Below are positions 7,974-15,587 of a stretch of 41,660 nt of DNA, one piece after another. Numbering within the stretch: the stretch's first letter is position 1; each line of letters starts with the position of its first letter. Source of the stretch: Sedimenticola hydrogenitrophicus. GTDB lineage: Bacteria > Pseudomonadota > Gammaproteobacteria > Chromatiales > Chromatiaceae. A program made the position numbers and the translations under genes. The stretch spans positions 1-41,660 of the forward strand of contig NZ_JAQGEI010000044.1 in the NCBI RefSeq assembly GCF_029017505.1, in the 5' to 3' direction. The notes under the pieces are model-generated. The model saw nothing but the letters and a program-made list of their open reading frames with translations. It made no database searches and was not told the origin of the DNA.

Positions 7974-8341
7974 AGCGATCACGCTACCTGCGCCCCTCGC
8001 TGGATATGCCCCGGATCTACCTCTACCGTGAGTCGGTGGATTTTCGCAAACAGGCCAACGGGCTGGCGGCATTGATCGAGCAGGAACTGGGGCACAATCC
8101 GTTCACCGGTGTACTCTATGCCTTCACCAATCGCCAGCGCAACAAGATCAAGTGTCTGATGTGGGAGGACAACGGCTTCGTGCTCTACTACAAGTCGCTG
8201 GCCGAGGAAAAGTTCAAATGGCCCTCACCCTCGCAGGAGCTGCTGTCCTTGACTGGCGAGCAGATCAACTGGCTGCTCGATGGATACGATATCAGCCTGC
8301 TCCAAGGGCATAAAAAACTGCAGTACGAGTCGCTCATGTAG
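7970..8341 (+). CDS. tnpB: IS66 Orf2 protein TnpB
   Basis: A 123-residue IS66 Orf2-family protein with the recognisable segments ESVDFRKQANGLAALIEQELGHNPFTGVLYAF.NRQRNKIK and LMWEDNGFVLYYKSL. It starts with GTG at 7970, overlapping the tnpA stop. The family length is normal. It is an accessory transposition protein whose biochemical role is poorly known. Confidence 0.94.
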   Translation: MKRSRYLRPSLDMPRIYLYRESVDFRKQANGLAALIEQELGHNPFTGVLYAFTNRQRNKIKCLMWEDNGFVLYYKSLAEEKFKWPSPSQELLSLTGEQINWLLDGYDISLLQGHKKLQYESLM

Positions 8342-8387
8342 TCACGTAAACCGTGCGTCAGGACGTTGTTTTTGCTATTATTTAGCA

Positions 8388-10085
8388 ATGCAATCGACGC
8401 CCGGATGCTCCACCGACTCAAGCGTTTACAGCGAATTATCCGCTGCGGAGTTGTTGTCTGCGATCGCTGATTTTCAGCAGCAACTGGCGTCGAAGGAAGC
8501 GGCACTGCGTGTGCAGGAAACGCAGCTCCGATCTCAAGAAGAAACACTGCAGTCACTCGATCACGCCCTCCACTCCAAAGACACCGTCATCCACCAGCGC
8601 GATACCTACATCCAGCTGCTGGAGGAGCTGTTGCGACTCAAGCGCGTCCAGCAATTCGCGGCCAGCAGCGAGAAGCACGCGCACCAGATCCACCTGTTCG
8701 ATGAAGCCGAAATGGAGGCCGAGATCGAGGGGCTGTTGGAGCAGTTGCCGGACGACGTGGTGGAGCCTTCTGAATCCAAAATGGCCAGGAAGAAACGCCG
8801 CCAACGCGGCTTTTCCGACAGGCTGATTCGCGAGCGTATCGAACTAACCCTCTCCGAGACGGAGAAAGCCGGTGCCAGCAAGGTCTTTTTCAGCAAGGTG
8901 AAAGAGGAGTTGCAGTTCATTCCGGCGCAATTGAAAGTGCTGGAGATCTGGCAGGAGAAGGCGGTGTTCGTGCATGACGGTCAGGAAGTGATCCTGGCCG
9001 CTCAGCGCCCCGTTCATCCGCTGGGTAAATGCATCGCCACCACCTCACTGCTGGCCTACATCATCACCTCAAAATACGCCGACGGACTGCCGCTGTACCG
9101 GCTGGAACAGATGCTGAAGCGCCTGGGCCATGAAGTGAGCCGCACCAGTATGGCCCACTGGATCATCCGGCTCGATGAGGTGTTCAGACCACTGATCCAC
9201 CTGATCCGTGAGGTGCAGAACAGCGGCCGCTACCTGCAAGCGGGCGAAACCCGGATCCAGGTGCTGAAGGAGGACGGCAAAACTGCCCAGTCCGACAAAT
9301 GGATGTGGGTGACCCGTGGCGGCCCGCCGGACCAACCCTCGGTGTTGTTCGAGTACGATCCGTCCCGTTCGGGGAGTGTCCCTGTGCGCCTGCTGGATGA
9401 CTTCAGCGGCATCCTGCAGGCAGACGGGTACTCCGGTTATGGCCAGGTGTGCCGTGAAAACAAGATCATCCGCATCGGCTGTTGGGATCACGCCCGACGT
9501 AAGTATGTCGAAGCCGTCAAGGCCGCGTCGCCCGGCGGCAAGGGCAAAAAGGGCAAAGTCAGCAAGGCCGATGTGGCACTGGGCTACATCCGTAAACTCT
9601 ATGCCATCGAGCGTGAAATACAGGATCGGCACGAGGCCGACCGGTACCAGGTGCGGCAAACGATGAGTGTGCCGCTGCTCAACGAGTTCAAAGCCTGGCT
9701 GGAGAAGCATGTCGGCAAGGTAATGAAAGGCTCGCTGACCCGCAAGGCGATGGAATACACCCTAAACCAATGGCCCCACCTGATCGGCTACTGTGACAAA
9801 GGCTACCTGCATATCAGCAATGTGCTGGCCGAAAATGCGATCCGCCCCTTTGCGGTCGGCCGCAGGGCCTGGCTATTCGCCGATACCGCACAGGGTGCCA
9901 GAGCCAGTGCGACCTGCTACTCCCTGATCGAAGCGGCCAAAGCCAATCAACTGGAACCCTCGGCCTACATCCACCACGTACTGAACCGGATCGGCGAGGC
10001 GGACACGCTGGAAAAACTGGAGGCTCTGCTGCCGTGGAATGTGACTCTGGAGCCGGCTGAAAAAAATGTGGCTCAGTACGGTTAG
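8388..10085 (+). CDS. tnpC: IS66 DDE transposase TnpC, first catalytic Asp replaced
   Basis: A 565-residue transposase from the ATG at 8388. The N-terminal 130 residues are a Gln/Glu-rich coiled coil (LASKEAALRVQETQLRSQEETLQ), followed by the family's DNA-binding part and the catalytic core. The second Asp (QADGY, residue 346) and the Glu (AENAIRP, residue 482) are present. The first Asp, normally in ADET, is Gly286 here (QAGET; codon GGC where GAC or GAT is expected). The zinc-finger cysteines seen in many IS66 transposases are also missing, though a subgroup lacks them. Otherwise full length with no frameshift. Probably catalytically dead. Confidence 0.92.
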   Translation: MQSTPGCSTDSSVYSELSAAELLSAIADFQQQLASKEAALRVQETQLRSQEETLQSLDHALHSKDTVIHQRDTYIQLLEELLRLKRVQQFAASSEKHAHQIHLFDEAEMEAEIEGLLEQLPDDVVEPSESKMARKKRRQRGFSDRLIRERIELTLSETEKAGASKVFFSKVKEELQFIPAQLKVLEIWQEKAVFVHDGQEVILAAQRPVHPLGKCIATTSLLAYIITSKYADGLPLYRLEQMLKRLGHEVSRTSMAHWIIRLDEVFRPLIHLIREVQNSGRYLQAGETRIQVLKEDGKTAQSDKWMWVTRGGPPDQPSVLFEYDPSRSGSVPVRLLDDFSGILQADGYSGYGQVCRENKIIRIGCWDHARRKYVEAVKAASPGGKGKKGKVSKADVALGYIRKLYAIEREIQDRHEADRYQVRQTMSVPLLNEFKAWLEKHVGKVMKGSLTRKAMEYTLNQWPHLIGYCDKGYLHISNVLAENAIRPFAVGRRAWLFADTAQGARASATCYSLIEAAKANQLEPSAYIHHVLNRIGEADTLEKLEALLPWNVTLEPAEKNVAQYG

Positions 10086-10114
10086 GGGAAGTGTGTCGAT
10101 TTAACGGCGCTTAC

Positions 10115-10122
10115 TTACAAAT
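10115..10122. repeat. IS66 target-site duplication, right copy
   Basis: TTACAAAT, identical to 7572-7579, immediately follows the right inverted repeat of the insertion sequence. Confidence 0.93.
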
Positions 10123-10154
10123 CGACATATTCACAATACCATGAAAAATACCAT
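10123..10154. other. Attachment site C, displaced right arm
   Basis: ATACCAT at 10136-10142 and 10148-10154, followed by gctcag, is the same right-arm motif as at 87-105 and 3571-3589. It was separated from its core (7521-7541) by the IS66 element. The bases after it, to 10255, hold no gene. Confidence 0.8.
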
Positions 10155-10255
10155 GCTCAGTAATTTCTTAAAAATTCACAGGATAAGCGTGGCTTATTCT
10201 ACAGAACCTGCATTTTTCGCAACATGCCACAGCATTGGCCAACACTACCTGCCCA

Positions 10256-12031
10256 TCAATGAAATGGCCAGATCATAGGTATCAGCACAGTAGTAACCGC
10301 CGTGGCCAAAAAGGACATCGGCATACCAATCCTCAGGTAGTCGGTAAACCGGTAGCCGCCCGGCCCCATGACCATCAGGTTGGTTTGATACCCTAACGGC
10401 GTCAGGAAGCTTGCGCTGGCGCCAAACATAACCGCAATGATAAAGGGCATGGGGCTGACGCCCAGCTGCTCGGCGACACCGGTTGCTATAGGAAACAATA
10501 AGACTGCTGCCGCGTTATTGGTAATCACCTCGGTAAAAAGGCTGGTGACGAGATAAAACAGCAACAACGCCAGCCATGGATTCTCAATGCCACCACTGAG
10601 CAGGATATCTACGATCCAGGCGGCTGCCCCGCTCTCCTCCAGAGCGGTCCCCAACGCAAAGGCCGCCGCGATAACCACCAGAACCGGTAAATTGACGCTG
10701 ACATTCATGCGCGCACGATTGACCGTCACACAACCGGTGACCAGCAACAGGCCCGCAGCCACTAACGCCACTTCCAGCACAGACATGAACCCCAGGACAT
10801 TGACCACCACCATGGCAATCAGAATGCCCGTTGCCAGTGGCGCCTTGGAAAAGTTTGGAGGTGTGGAATCCCGCAGCGGGCTGACCAGCATAAAATCCCT
10901 GCGATACTGGTACTGATCAACGAAGCTTTGACTGGTCTCCAGTAGCAAGGTATCGCCTACCTTCAGTGTGATATCACCCACTTTGCCCGAAAGGCGATGC
11001 CCGCCACGACTGATGCTCAAAATAGCTGCATGATAGCGGGAGCGAAATTCCGTTTCTTTTACGGTCTTGTTCAAGCCGGGAAATTCTGCCCCCAACACCA
11101 CTTCGACCAGGCAGCGTTGATGATGGTTAAGTTGCAGCTTGTGGGCACTGCCATGGGCGGGAACCAGACCGTTGATGCGTTGCAGTTCACGAGCGCAGGC
11201 GGGGGCACCAATGAAAGCTAGCTGATCACCTTCTTTCAACTGCATATCCGGGCCGACGGCCGTGTAAAGCTTTTCACTGCGCGTGATGTCCGTAAGGTAA
11301 CCGTGCTGTAAATTACGCAAACCGGCATCCCGAATCGATTTACTGTGCAAGGGGCTGCCCCTGGGGATTATCATTTCGACATGGTACTCACGGGCGTGCT
11401 CCAATTGCTCAATCAGGCCTTCACGCTCCGGCAACAACCTGCGACCAAACAGCATCAGAAACACTGAGCCTGCGAGCAACAACGGCACGCCGATCCAGGC
11501 CAGATCGAATATCTGAAGACCGGGAAAACCGCGGTCCTGCATCAGGCCGTCAACCACCAGGTTGGTACTGGTACCAATCAGCGTGCAGGTGCCGCCCAAG
11601 ATGGCGGCGTAACTCAGCGGGAGCAGCAATTTTGAGGGTGACATCTTCAGGCGCTGCGCCCACTCCTGTACCGCCGGAATCATGATGGCGACGACGGTAG
11701 TGTTGTTGAGAAAGGCGCTTAAAAAGGAGGTCGGCAGAATCAAACGCATCTGACTCGCCAATAGGGTTTTAGGTTGTCCCAGCAATTTGTGAGCAATCCA
11801 AAAGATGGCGCCAGTATCCCGCAGGGCCGCAGCCACCACATACAGCACCGCCACTGTCATCATTCCCGCATTGGAAAATCCCGCCAGCGCCTGCCCGGTG
11901 TCAATAACGCCACCTATTAATACCGCCACCATCGCCGCCATCATGGCAATCTCTGCGGGTACCCGATTGCTGGCCAGAGCCACCAGCACGCCGACTACCA
12001 CTGCCAGGGTGAATAACATTTCCACCGTCAT
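10256..12031 (-). CDS. SLC13/DASS-type anion permease with two TrkA-C domains
   Basis: A 591-residue inner-membrane transporter. Hydrophobic segments fill residues about 1-200 and 395-591. Between them lie two RCK_C/TrkA-C-like regulatory domains (about 205-290 and 300-385, including DMQLKEGDQLAFIGAP and DITLKVGDTLLLETSQ). Motifs such as FLNNTTVVAIMIPAV and TEVITNNAAAVLLFPIA match the paired helical hairpins of the SLC13/divalent anion:sodium symporter family. Substrate is not fixed by sequence; the neighbouring sulfate ABC operon favours sulfate or a related oxyanion. It lies 56 bases after the sigma-54 activator gene in the same direction and may be co-transcribed with it. Confidence 0.92.
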   Translation of the reverse strand: MTVEMLFTLAVVVGVLVALASNRVPAEIAMMAAMVAVLIGGVIDTGQALAGFSNAGMMTVAVLYVVAAALRDTGAIFWIAHKLLGQPKTLLASQMRLILPTSFLSAFLNNTTVVAIMIPAVQEWAQRLKMSPSKLLLPLSYAAILGGTCTLIGTSTNLVVDGLMQDRGFPGLQIFDLAWIGVPLLLAGSVFLMLFGRRLLPEREGLIEQLEHAREYHVEMIIPRGSPLHSKSIRDAGLRNLQHGYLTDITRSEKLYTAVGPDMQLKEGDQLAFIGAPACARELQRINGLVPAHGSAHKLQLNHHQRCLVEVVLGAEFPGLNKTVKETEFRSRYHAAILSISRGGHRLSGKVGDITLKVGDTLLLETSQSFVDQYQYRRDFMLVSPLRDSTPPNFSKAPLATGILIAMVVVNVLGFMSVLEVALVAAGLLLVTGCVTVNRARMNVSVNLPVLVVIAAAFALGTALEESGAAAWIVDILLSGGIENPWLALLLFYLVTSLFTEVITNNAAAVLLFPIATGVAEQLGVSPMPFIIAVMFGASASFLTPLGYQTNLMVMGPGGYRFTDYLRIGMPMSFLATAVTTVLIPMIWPFH

Positions 12032-12087
12032 GTTTTGAGTCTCTTTTTACGTTTTTGTATTGGCAAAAGCCGCGAAGTCTGATTGCG

Positions 12088-13638
12088 TTACCGCTGCCGG
12101 TATTTGGCGGGATCGATACGATACCGTCGGAGCTTTCCCCGCAACGTATTGGGGTTAAGCCCGAGTAGACTGGCCGCTCCTTGGGCGCCATCGACCCGAC
12201 CTCGGGTTCTGGTGAGGGTGCGTTTCAGGTGGGCAGAAATTACTGTATCCAAAGGCTCAATCGCGGCGCTCTCGTTGATCGCAGTGTCCGGGAAGTTATC
12301 GTGGCCTTCCGGCCTCAGCAATTGCACGCCCAGGGCGGCATGGAGATCGAGATGGTGACCGCGACCAAGAATGACCGCGCGCTCCAATACGGCGCCCAGC
12401 TCGCGCACGTTGCCCGGCCAGTCGTAATCGCGTAGCCGATCAATGTCCGACTTGTGTAACGGCGGAATCGGCACACCGAGTCGCTGAGCGGCACGTTCAA
12501 TACAATGCTGGGCCAGCGGCTCTATATCCTCGAGTCGTTCACGCAGCGCGGGAAGAATAATGGGGAACACGGCCAGCCGATACCACAGATCCTCGCGGAA
12601 CTCGCCATTCTTTACCATGTGTGGTAGATCCCGGTGGGTGGCGGCAACGACACGAACGTCCACCTGGATTGAGTTTTCACTGCCGACCCGCTGCAACACG
12701 CCATCCTGCAATACCCGCAGCAGCCGTACCTGTGCCGCCAAGGGCAACTCACCGATTTCGTCGAGAAACAGCGTGCCGCCATCGGCGCGCTCGAACCAGC
12801 CGCGGTGGGCTGCCATCGCGCCGGTAAAACTGCCTTTCTCGTGGCCAAACAATTCCGTATCAATCAGCTCTGAGGGTAAGGCGCCGCAGTTGACCCGTAT
12901 AAACGGAGCGCCATGGCGCCGGGATCGCTCATGAATGGCACGGGCAATCACCTCTTTGCCAGAGCCGGTCTCACCCAAAATCAGCACACTGGCGTCCGTC
13001 GGCGCCACTTGCCCTACTCGCTGCATGACGGTCCGCAACCCGCCGTCAACACCGATAATTGCCTCTGACGAGAGCGAGGTGCGGCCAAGCCGCGTTAGCA
13101 AGGTATCCCTGTCCGCCTCCGCCGCTGCGCGCAGCCGCTGAATTTCCCGCAACCGGTGGTCATTGTCGATCATCACGGTCAATGGCTGTATTAATGCATC
13201 CAGCAGGGCCAACTCCGCGCTGGAGAACACCGCCCGACGAATCCGCAAAAACAACAGCCCGTGCCCCCCAGCACTTAGCGCAAGGGGGGCAAAGTAATCC
13301 GAGTCCTCGCCTTGTTCCTGAACCAACACCGCCAAACATTCAGGTGTCGCATCGGCGCTTTCACTGACACAAATCTCACCCGCGGCCAACCAGGCAAGCA
13401 GCGACTTTTGTAATGCGGGCGACAGGTCAATCGAGTGATGCAGCGATTCCAGTTTCGCTTGCGGTCTCCAGCGGTATATCAGATCAAGCCCGAACGGCTC
13501 CAGACCGGCATCGTAGAGGCTGACCTCAACCAACGGCAGTCGATCCTGTAGCAGATGGATAAATACCGGCAGTGTCGTTTCAAGCACTGCGTGACGACCC
13601 GCTTCGGCCCAGAGGGCGAGCAATTGATTTTCATTCAT
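12088..13638 (-). CDS. Sigma-54-dependent transcriptional activator (GAF-AAA-Fis, NorR-like layout)
   Basis: A 516-residue enhancer-binding protein. The N-terminal 170 residues look like a GAF-type sensor. The AAA+ domain has Walker A (GETGSGKE, about 222-229), the sigma-54 contact loop GSFTGA (about 269-274, Ser in place of the commoner Ala) and Walker B (GGTLFLDEIGE, about 287-297). The C-terminus has a Fis-type helix-turn-helix (GAASLLGLNPNTLRGKLRRY). It is divergent from the oscA-sbp-cysTWA operon, whose promoter region carries a sigma-54-like element at 13784-13800. That makes control of sulfate uptake the likely role. The ligand is unknown. Confidence 0.93.
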   Translation of the reverse strand: MNENQLLALWAEAGRHAVLETTLPVFIHLLQDRLPLVEVSLYDAGLEPFGLDLIYRWRPQAKLESLHHSIDLSPALQKSLLAWLAAGEICVSESADATPECLAVLVQEQGEDSDYFAPLALSAGGHGLLFLRIRRAVFSSAELALLDALIQPLTVMIDNDHRLREIQRLRAAAEADRDTLLTRLGRTSLSSEAIIGVDGGLRTVMQRVGQVAPTDASVLILGETGSGKEVIARAIHERSRRHGAPFIRVNCGALPSELIDTELFGHEKGSFTGAMAAHRGWFERADGGTLFLDEIGELPLAAQVRLLRVLQDGVLQRVGSENSIQVDVRVVAATHRDLPHMVKNGEFREDLWYRLAVFPIILPALRERLEDIEPLAQHCIERAAQRLGVPIPPLHKSDIDRLRDYDWPGNVRELGAVLERAVILGRGHHLDLHAALGVQLLRPEGHDNFPDTAINESAAIEPLDTVISAHLKRTLTRTRGRVDGAQGAASLLGLNPNTLRGKLRRYRIDPAKYRQR

Positions 13639-13718
13639 AGAGAAACCAGAAAATCTTTTTATTTGATATGCGAGCGACAGATATAACGATTTAATTCATC
13701 AAATAACAATGTTTTTTC

Positions 13719-13736
13719 AGTTATATAGAAATAACT
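13719..13736. promoter_or_regulatory. Possible activator site upstream of oscA
   Basis: The inverted repeat AGTTAT, six bases, ATAACT lies about 50 bases upstream of the sigma-54-like promoter in an AT-rich divergent intergenic region. The location suits an enhancer for the neighbouring activator, but the motif is short and could occur by chance. Confidence 0.25.
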
Positions 13737-13783
13737 ATTAATACTTTACATACATATCAATTAGTTAAAAAGCCATATCGGAT

Positions 13784-13800
13784 TTGGCATAAAGCTTGTA
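13784..13800 (+). promoter_or_regulatory. Candidate sigma-54 promoter of the oscA-sbp operon
   Basis: TTGGCATAAAGCTTGTA matches the -24/-12 pattern TGGCAC-N5-TTGC with the invariant GG (13786-13787) and a G at -12 (13798) exactly 10 bases apart; the usual GC is GT here. It lies about 40 bases before the oscA start and is adjacent to a gene for a sigma-54 activator, which strengthens the call. Confidence 0.55.
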
Positions 13801-13840
13801 ATAGGTTCAGTGCCATACAAACCGCAAGCAAGGGAAAATC

Positions 13841-14047
13841 ATGAACCGCCAGACCGCCAATCCTGCCAACGAAGGCACGCATACCCTGCGCAGCATTATC
13901 GATGCCCTGGATGACCTGGAGTTTGGCGCCGTGGAAATCACCGTGCATCAAGGCCGCATCGTACAGATCGAGCGACGCGAGAAACTGCGTTTTGAGAAGG
14001 AGCGCCGACCCTCTGGGACGACCTCTGAATCCACTACCCGTGACTGA
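13841..14047 (+). CDS. oscA: Small YezD/OscA-family protein (DUF2292)
   Basis: A 68-residue protein with the family core LRSIIDALDDLEFGAVEITVHQGRIVQIERREKLRF. OscA/YezD (DUF2292) proteins lie next to sulfate permease genes in pseudomonads and other bacteria, and oscA has been linked to sulfur starvation and chromate resistance there. The gene order oscA-sbp-cysT-cysW-cysA is the same type as in Pseudomonas. ATG at 13841 is preceded by aaggga. It is probably a cytoplasmic strand-helix protein; molecular function is unknown. Confidence 0.87.
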   Translation: MNRQTANPANEGTHTLRSIIDALDDLEFGAVEITVHQGRIVQIERREKLRFEKERRPSGTTSESTTRD

Positions 14048-14097
14048 CCGGATCGCCGGAAGCCGCCTTAGCCAAAACAGGACATTTTCAACAATGA

Positions 14098-14201
14098 AAA
14101 CACTATCCAAATAAGGTCCTGGTCATCGATCGCCCTGGTAACCAGTACGACGACAAAAAACCCGGCAGCTTTGTGCTGCGGGCGCAGATCGATATTTAAC
14201 C
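14098..14201 (+). pseudogene. Short protein-like open remnant without start codon
   Basis: After a TGA at 14095-14097, the frame stays open for 33 codons to a TAA near 14199 and translates to a plausible protein tail (VLVIDRPGNQYDDKKPGS followed by FVLRAQIDI). There is no start codon in frame; a nearby ATG at 14094 opens only a six-residue frame (MKTLSK). It could be the 3' end of a deleted gene between oscA and sbp, or a chance open frame. I do not recognise the family. The same bases contain an imperfect hairpin (cccggcagc...gctgcggg, about 14160-14181). Confidence 0.35.
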
Positions 14202-14243
14202 CCTATTTGAATTTTGACAAACATTACCCAGAGGAATACGACA

Positions 14244-15263
14244 ATGATCACATCAATATCACGAAAGCTAAGTCTGCTAGCCGCTTCATCGCTTATCGCC
14301 TTCACGAGCTTCTCACAGCTGGCAAGTGCCGCAGAACTGCTCAACGTGTCCTACGATCCAACGCGTGAACTGTATAAGGAATACAACGAAGAGTTTTCCG
14401 ATTATTGGAAATTCAAAACCGGCAAGGATATCAGCATCAAACAATCCCACGGCGGTGCCGGCAAGCAAGCACGGGCGGTGATCGACGGGCTGGGCGCCGA
14501 CGTGGTAACCCTGGCGCTGGCTTATGATATCGACGCCATCGGAGAAAAAACCGGCAAGATCCCAAAGGACTGGCAATCGCGATTGCCGAACAACAGTGCC
14601 CCCTACACCTCAACGATCGTACTGCTGGTACGCAAAGGCAACCCGAAAAATATTCGCAATTGGGATGACCTGGTGCGCGACGGCGTGCAGGTGATCACAC
14701 CCAACCCGAAAACCTCCGGCGGTGCGCGCTGGAATTACCTGGCTGCCTACACTTTCGCGAAAAACAAGTACGGCAGTGATAAGGCGGCACAGGACTTCGT
14801 TGGCAAAATCTACCGCAACGTGCCGGTGCTCGATACCGGTGCGCGGGGATCTACCAATACATTCGTGCAACGCGGTATTGGTGATGTATTGCTGGCCTGG
14901 GAAAACGAGGCATTTCTCGCCGTCAATGAACTGGGACCGGACAAGTTCGAAATCGTGGTGCCATCCGTTTCTATTAAAGCTGAGCCACCGGTAACCGTGG
15001 TGGATGGCAATGCCAAAAAGCATGGTAACGAAGCCGTGGCCAAGGCCTACCTGGAGTTTCTGTATACACCTTATGCACAAAAGCTGGTGGCAAAACACTA
15101 CTACCGCCCGTTTCTAGCGGAGTTTGCCGACGCTAAGGATCTGGCTCGCTTTCCGAAGCTGAAACTGATTACCGTGGATGAACAATTTGGCGGCTGGCAA
15201 AAAGCGCAGAAAACCCATTTTCTTGACGGCGGCGTGTTCGATCAGATCTACACCCCGCGCTAA
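14244..15263 (+). CDS. sbp: Periplasmic sulfate-binding protein
   Basis: A 339-residue ABC substrate-binding protein. The signal peptide covers residues 1-28 ([21 protein letters not shown]). Mature segments are diagnostic of the Sbp/CysP family: [63 protein letters not shown] and VLLAWENEA. It captures sulfate (possibly thiosulfate) for the CysTWA permease. ATG at 14244 has gagga about 10 bases upstream; a start at 14214 would add ten polar residues before the signal and is not preferred. First transport gene of the operon, followed by a stable hairpin. Confidence 0.96.
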   Translation: MITSISRKLSLLAASSLIAFTSFSQLASAAELLNVSYDPTRELYKEYNEEFSDYWKFKTGKDISIKQSHGGAGKQARAVIDGLGADVVTLALAYDIDAIGEKTGKIPKDWQSRLPNNSAPYTSTIVLLVRKGNPKNIRNWDDLVRDGVQVITPNPKTSGGARWNYLAAYTFAKNKYGSDKAAQDFVGKIYRNVPVLDTGARGSTNTFVQRGIGDVLLAWENEAFLAVNELGPDKFEIVVPSVSIKAEPPVTVVDGNAKKHGNEAVAKAYLEFLYTPYAQKLVAKHYYRPFLAEFADAKDLARFPKLKLITVDEQFGGWQKAQKTHFLDGGVFDQIYTPR

Positions 15264-15279
15264 TTCCCACTAACCAAAA

Positions 15280-15309
15280 CCCTCAGCCGGCCAAAAGCCC
15301 GGCTGAGGG
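15280..15309 (+). promoter_or_regulatory. Intercistronic hairpin after sbp
   Basis: ccctcagccgg (15280-15290) pairs perfectly with ccggctgaggg (15299-15309) across an 8-base loop. No run of T follows; instead the Shine-Dalgarno of the next gene (gagagga) begins at once. It probably protects sbp mRNA or partly attenuates read-through, which would keep the binding protein more abundant than the permease. Confidence 0.6.
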
Positions 15310-15323
15310 GAGAGGACCGCACT

Positions 15324-15548
15324 ATGACAATTACCGCCATCAACGCACGCAATCAGTTTCCGGGCAACATCAAACGCATCAAGCGCGGCGATGTCGTCTC
15401 GGAAGTAGAGGTGGATATCGGCAATGGCATCATTACCTCTATTGTTTCCACCAGCTCGGTGGATGATCTGGGGCTCAAACCCGGCAGCCAGGTAATCGCC
15501 CTGTTCAAATCCACCGAAGTGGCGCTGGCCAGCTTCGCTCCGGTTTGA
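15324..15548 (+). CDS. Mop/TOBE-domain oxyanion-binding protein (molbindin-like)
   Basis: A 74-residue single Mop domain: ARNQFPGNIKRIKRGDVVSEVEVDIGNG followed by ITSIVSTSSVDDLGLKPGSQVIALFKSTEVALA. Molbindins bind molybdate or tungstate and TOBE domains regulate molybdate transporters. Here it sits between sbp and the permease genes of a sulfate system, so it may buffer or sense an oxyanion that enters through the same transporter. ATG at 15324 follows gagaggaccgcact. Full length for the family. Confidence 0.92.
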   Translation: MTITAINARNQFPGNIKRIKRGDVVSEVEVDIGNGIITSIVSTSSVDDLGLKPGSQVIALFKSTEVALASFAPV

Positions 15549-15587
15549 CAGCAACAATGACCTATCAAAAAAATGGATGATAACGAC

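Larger units (their letters stand above)
7580..10114 (+). mobile_element. IS66-family insertion sequence, 2535 bp
   Basis: The left end (7580, gtaagcgccataaaatca) and right end (complement of the bases ending at 10114) share gtaagcgcc exactly and match at about 18 of the first 22 positions. An 8-bp TTACAAAT duplication flanks the element. It encodes the three usual IS66 genes tnpA, tnpB and tnpC in order. The intact ends and perfect duplication suggest a fairly recent insertion. It has split the right arm of attachment site C. The transposase active-site change noted under tnpC suggests this copy can no longer move by itself. Confidence 0.95.

Noticed and set aside
15279..15310. Rho-independent terminator after sbp
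   Set aside because: The stem is strong but is followed directly by a Shine-Dalgarno and the Mop gene, with no T run, so a processing or stabilising hairpin is more likely.
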